DNA of 57,883 nt from Leptospirales bacterium (GTDB lineage Bacteria > Spirochaetota > Leptospiria > Leptospirales > Leptospiraceae): contig JAAFIR010000034.1 in NCBI GenBank assembly GCA_013297885.1, positions 1 to 57,883 on the forward strand, read 5' to 3'. Under the pieces are notes generated by a model. The model had not been told where the DNA came from. It saw nothing but the letters and a program-made list of their open reading frames with translations, and ran no database searches. Of the stretch, positions 55,493 through 57,883 are shown one piece after another (positions within the stretch are counted from its first letter, which is position 1; the number at the start of each line of letters is the position of its first letter). The translations under genes and the position numbers were made by a program.

Positions 55493-56182
55493 ATGAATCC
55501 ACAAATTAAATCTATTTTATTCATCACAATTCTATTTTTACAAAACACGATACTCAATTCATCAGACATTAAAAATAAGCCACCCATTAGTAGATGGTAT
55601 GTAACAGCAAATTCTTTAAAAGTTAGAACAGAGCCAAATTTAAAATCAAAAACAGTTGGGCTTTTGGAAAAAGGAGATTCAGTTGAAATTTTAGAAGAAA
55701 CCACTGAAACAATTACTGTTGAATCCATCACTTCCAATTGGGGAAAAGTTTCAGTAAAAGGTTTTACTGGTTGGGTGTTCAAAGGTTTTTTGAGTAAAAC
55801 ACCACCGGACTTAGTTTCAAAAAAAGAAGCAATCGAGATTACAAAAGAATATGATCAAATTGTAAAAAAATGTGAAATTGAAGAAGAAAAATTAAGAAAA
55901 AAAGATCCCGAATACCAAAATTGTGATCCATGTGGTTGTGGTTATCCAACAACTGAATCAATTCAAAATGATAGAGGTTGTAAACAATACAAATTAGATG
56001 AAATCGCTAAGATTGCAAAAAAAGATGGTTATAAATTTAATGGAGGAATGTCTAGTTCTTTTAGTTCTTATGTTGAATTTTATGGAGATAGTTATTGTTT
56101 AGCAGCATATAATAATTCATGGTCACAATGCCCCAATTCAGAGATTAATTTTAGTCAAATGAAAAATAATTCAAAAAAATAA
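55493..56182 (+). CDS. Exported SH3b-domain protein
   Basis: A 229-residue protein with a signal peptide (cleavage near 'TILNSSD'). It has one bacterial SH3 domain (about 35-105: 'YVTANSLKVRTEPNLKSKTVGLLEKGDSVEI' ... 'WGKVSVKGFTGWVFKGFL'). A Cys-rich C-terminal part follows with 'CDPCGCGYP', 'GCKQ', 'YCLA' and 'QCPN', probably disulfide-bonded. SH3b domains often bind cell-wall peptides. It ends 11 bp before the FGE-type lipoprotein gene, so the two are likely co-expressed. Confidence 0.8.
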   Translation: MNPQIKSILFITILFLQNTILNSSDIKNKPPISRWYVTANSLKVRTEPNLKSKTVGLLEKGDSVEILEETTETITVESITSNWGKVSVKGFTGWVFKGFLSKTPPDLVSKKEAIEITKEYDQIVKKCEIEEEKLRKKDPEYQNCDPCGCGYPTTESIQNDRGCKQYKLDEIAKIAKKDGYKFNGGMSSSFSSYVEFYGDSYCLAAYNNSWSQCPNSEINFSQMKNNSKK

Positions 56183-56193
56183 ATTCCATATAA

Positions 56194-57081
56194 ATGTTTT
56201 TTCTGATTCAACTAATTTTAATTTGTCTTGTCTTTTGTTCACCTCCACAAAATAAATTGATTTTGATTCAAGGTGGAATTTTTACTAGAGGAAAAGACAT
56301 TACGAATAGACCAGACGAATCTCCAAAACACAAAGTCTATGTAAATGATTTTTACTATCATGAAACATTAGTATCTCAATTTGAGTTCAAAAAATTTATA
56401 GCTGAATCAAATTATAAAACTGATGCAAAAAAAAAAGGTTATTGTATGATTTCATATGAAGGAATGAAAGACTGGGATTGGGAAGAAAAAAAAGAAGCAA
56501 ATTATCTTTTTCCATTTGGGAAAGATTCAAAAATTGATGTTAGTGAAGATACTCCTGTAGTTTGTGTTTCTTATAACGATGCAAAATCCTATTGCGAATT
56601 TTATGGATTAAGATTACCAACTGAGGCAGAATGGGAATACGCAGCAAGAGCCGGAAGCCAAACAAAATTTCCTTGGGGTGATTCAGAAATTTTTGAAGGT
56701 AAATTCAGATTAAATTTTTGGCAAGGAGAAGATCACAAAACTGCCAATTCAAAAGATGGTCATAAATATCTATCACCTGTTCGAGCGTATCCTCCAAATA
56801 AATGGGGAGTATTTGATCCGGTTGGAAATGTTTGGCAATTTACAAATGATTTTTATTCTCCTCTGACTTATCTCGAAGCTTATCAATATGAACAACAAAA
56901 TGGCAAACCAATCCAAAATCCAATGGGTATAAAAAACGGTACAAAAAAAGTTTCTAGAGGTGGATCTTGGTGGTGTTCCGAAAAAACCTGTAATGGTTAT
57001 GGATTAAATTATCGAGGAAAGATAAACCCAGATTCTCCTTTTAATAATAATGGTTTTCGTTGTGCTAAAAAAATCATGTGA
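56194..57081 (+). CDS. Formylglycine-generating-enzyme-type lipoprotein
   Basis: A 295-residue protein with leader and lipobox 'CLVFC' (Cys15). The FGE/SUMF1 fold follows: 'IQGGIFTRGKD', 'CVSYNDAKSYCEFYGLRLPTEAEWEYAARAG', 'FPWGD', 'DPVGNVWQFTND' and 'RGGSWWC...FRCAKK'. Most bacterial relatives lack the redox cysteines. Here both are present (Cys261 and Cys266, spaced as in SUMF1), which fits a copper-dependent enzyme that oxidises Cys to formylglycine in sulfatases. No sulfatase is in the window. It could instead be a structural relative with disulfides. Probably envelope-located. Confidence 0.8.
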   Translation: MFFLIQLILICLVFCSPPQNKLILIQGGIFTRGKDITNRPDESPKHKVYVNDFYYHETLVSQFEFKKFIAESNYKTDAKKKGYCMISYEGMKDWDWEEKKEANYLFPFGKDSKIDVSEDTPVVCVSYNDAKSYCEFYGLRLPTEAEWEYAARAGSQTKFPWGDSEIFEGKFRLNFWQGEDHKTANSKDGHKYLSPVRAYPPNKWGVFDPVGNVWQFTNDFYSPLTYLEAYQYEQQNGKPIQNPMGIKNGTKKVSRGGSWWCSEKTCNGYGLNYRGKINPDSPFNNNGFRCAKKIM

Positions 57082-57083
57082 CC

Positions 57084-57536
57084 TTCCACAATTTTTATTT
57101 GGTTTTTTTATTTATAGAGTCGGTGGCTGTATCTCTAAACCGTAGACTGAAATTCTCTCGCAGAGCAAAAAATAATTTAACTACAATAAACTTACTTTTC
57201 GATTCAACTTAGCGGAAAAAATAGATTGTAGAGAAGGTTAAATTTTTATTGCCTTGAGGCTTCAAAACGCAGAAAGGAATTTTTCAGATAAAAATTTGAC
57301 CATTAGCATAGCTAAGTGCTTCGACTAAGAAGCAGGCGGGAAAAGCTTTCGAACGATAGAATCTATATGATTCTGCAGAATGTTAAAGCGTTCAAGGATA
57401 TTCGACCTCTAATAATGATTGACGCGTATACTCTAAAGACTGTAAATATAATATCGAAAACGTCAGTATGGAATTATCAAAGAACGACTTCTGTTTTAGG
57501 TAGATAATTTTTAAAACTTGGGTATTTACCTAAATA
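57084..57536. other. Unexplained, less AT-rich intergenic stretch
   Basis: This stretch is noticeably less AT-rich than the rest of the window, especially at 57290-57450. It carries several short hairpins, e.g. ATAGAATC/GATTCTGC region near 57356-57377 and CTAAGTGCTTCG.. near 57312. A 63-codon ORF at 57316-57507 has no resemblance I recognise and no good Shine-Dalgarno. It may be a structured RNA, a decayed gene or part of the mobile element that follows. Confidence 0.3.
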
Positions 57537-57841
57537 GGGCTTGCTGAAAAAAGTAAATTGCTCGAAAAACTAATGACAAACGAGGTATTTTAATTAACAA
57601 GGTGCAAGGCTTTTTGTCGAAAATCATCAAAAGGCTTGCACTTAGGGAGAATATTTTGTATAAAAAAGAATTTGATAAGCAGCCGACATTCGAAAATTTC
57701 TTTTTACCTTTTAGTGGAAAATTGGATGGATCGAATCGTTGGATTACACTTTCAAAAATAGACTTGTTGCAAAATTCAGCATTGGGGCTATCTAGAAATT
57801 TTTTAGATTCAAATTCCATAATCCGCAACATAGATTCATAA
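57537..57841 (+). mobile_element. Remnant of an insertion sequence
   Basis: The stretch starts near GGGCTTGCTGAAAAAAG, which looks like an IS end. An imperfect hairpin follows, GTGCAAGGCTTTTTG with CAAAAGGCTTGCAC (57602-57642), as found in IS leader regions. The transposase start and then a second end-like word GACTTGTTGCAAAATTCAG near 57761-57780 come next. The interior of the transposase is missing. The left and right words are related in direct rather than inverted orientation, so the structure is rearranged. Confidence 0.45.
57656..57841 (+). pseudogene. Transposase N-terminal fragment (IS1182/IS5-type)
   Basis: From a TTG at 57656, six bases after AGGGAGA, the frame reads 'YKKEFDKQPTFENFFLPFSGKLDGSNRWITLSKI'. 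This matches the opening 'FEDFxLPFGGKLxxxNRWVxLA' of IS1182/IS5-related transposases. After about 35 residues the similarity ends and the frame runs to a stop through unrelated sequence. The DDE catalytic domain is absent, so this is a dead fragment. Confidence 0.55.
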
Positions 57842-57883
57842 TTAAATCACAGAATCCTTTTTTTATGTTTCTAAATACATCAG

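Noticed and set aside
57316-57507. 63-codon plus-strand ORF
   Set aside because: No Shine-Dalgarno, no similarity I recognise; kept only as part of the unexplained stretch.

Overview
The window looks like chromosome from a low-GC, Leptospiraceae-like spirochaete. The strongest marker is a 174-residue lipoprotein at 37619-38143 that closely resembles LipL21, an abundant Leptospira surface lipoprotein. Supporting it are a probable DUF1564 protein (a Leptospira-associated paralogous family), many proteins with spirochaete-style lipoboxes, and a large receptor, GGDEF-EAL and SpoIIE-phosphatase repertoire. The DNA is very AT-rich throughout; GC was judged by eye, not computed. I see no rRNA, tRNA or CRISPR array.

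Layout. 0-5 kb: DUF1564 gene among diverged repeats, the SOS pair umuDC, and a six-helix chemoreceptor. 5-12.5 kb: a co-directional run with threonine synthase, an orphan GHKL-ATPase-like protein, a tail-anchored protein, a small lipoprotein, a Fur-family regulator, a ComFB-like protein and the CCA-adding enzyme, then a GGDEF-EAL protein. 12.5-23.2 kb: a lamin-tail-domain lipoprotein (minus), then Lon, a DegT-type aminotransferase, an anchored EF-hand-like protein, a lipase-like hydrolase and RecG. 23.4-31.4 kb: accessory DNA with two tandem paralogues, lipoproteins, immunity-like proteins without a toxin, and dead Rpn and ImmA/IrrE genes. Embedded in it is a GAF-SpoIIE-TPR phosphatase plus Amt ammonium transporter pair.

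31.5-38.2 kb: SecG, then a tightly overlapping operon of a midasin-like AAA/VWA protein, SmpB, Der and PlsY, followed by the LipL21 homologue and a clear terminator. 38-45 kb: TPR protein, beta-propeller lipoprotein, PDZ-thioredoxin, a DUF4143 ATPase with a tandem palindromic operator, and a DUF6438 pair. 45-49 kb: an inorganic-carbon module (exported beta-carbonic anhydrase, SbtA, SbtB) beside a LysR regulator and a DJ-1/PfpI protein. 49.5-57 kb: a class A PBP with an N-terminal zinc ribbon in an operon with a TPR-like exported protein, an M50B-type membrane protease and UDP-glucuronate decarboxylase, then an SH3b protein and an FGE-type lipoprotein. The last 0.8 kb holds IS debris and an unexplained less AT-rich stretch.

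The most unusual non-coding signal is a dispersed family of about nine composite palindromic elements. They have conserved boxes, while the hairpin stems differ in sequence but keep their pairing. One subfamily always sits directly downstream of stop codons in the same orientation, so it probably acts as a 3'-UTR or terminator module. A second, MITE-like element at 38934-39093 has terminal inverted repeats and a diverged relative at about 4930-5035.
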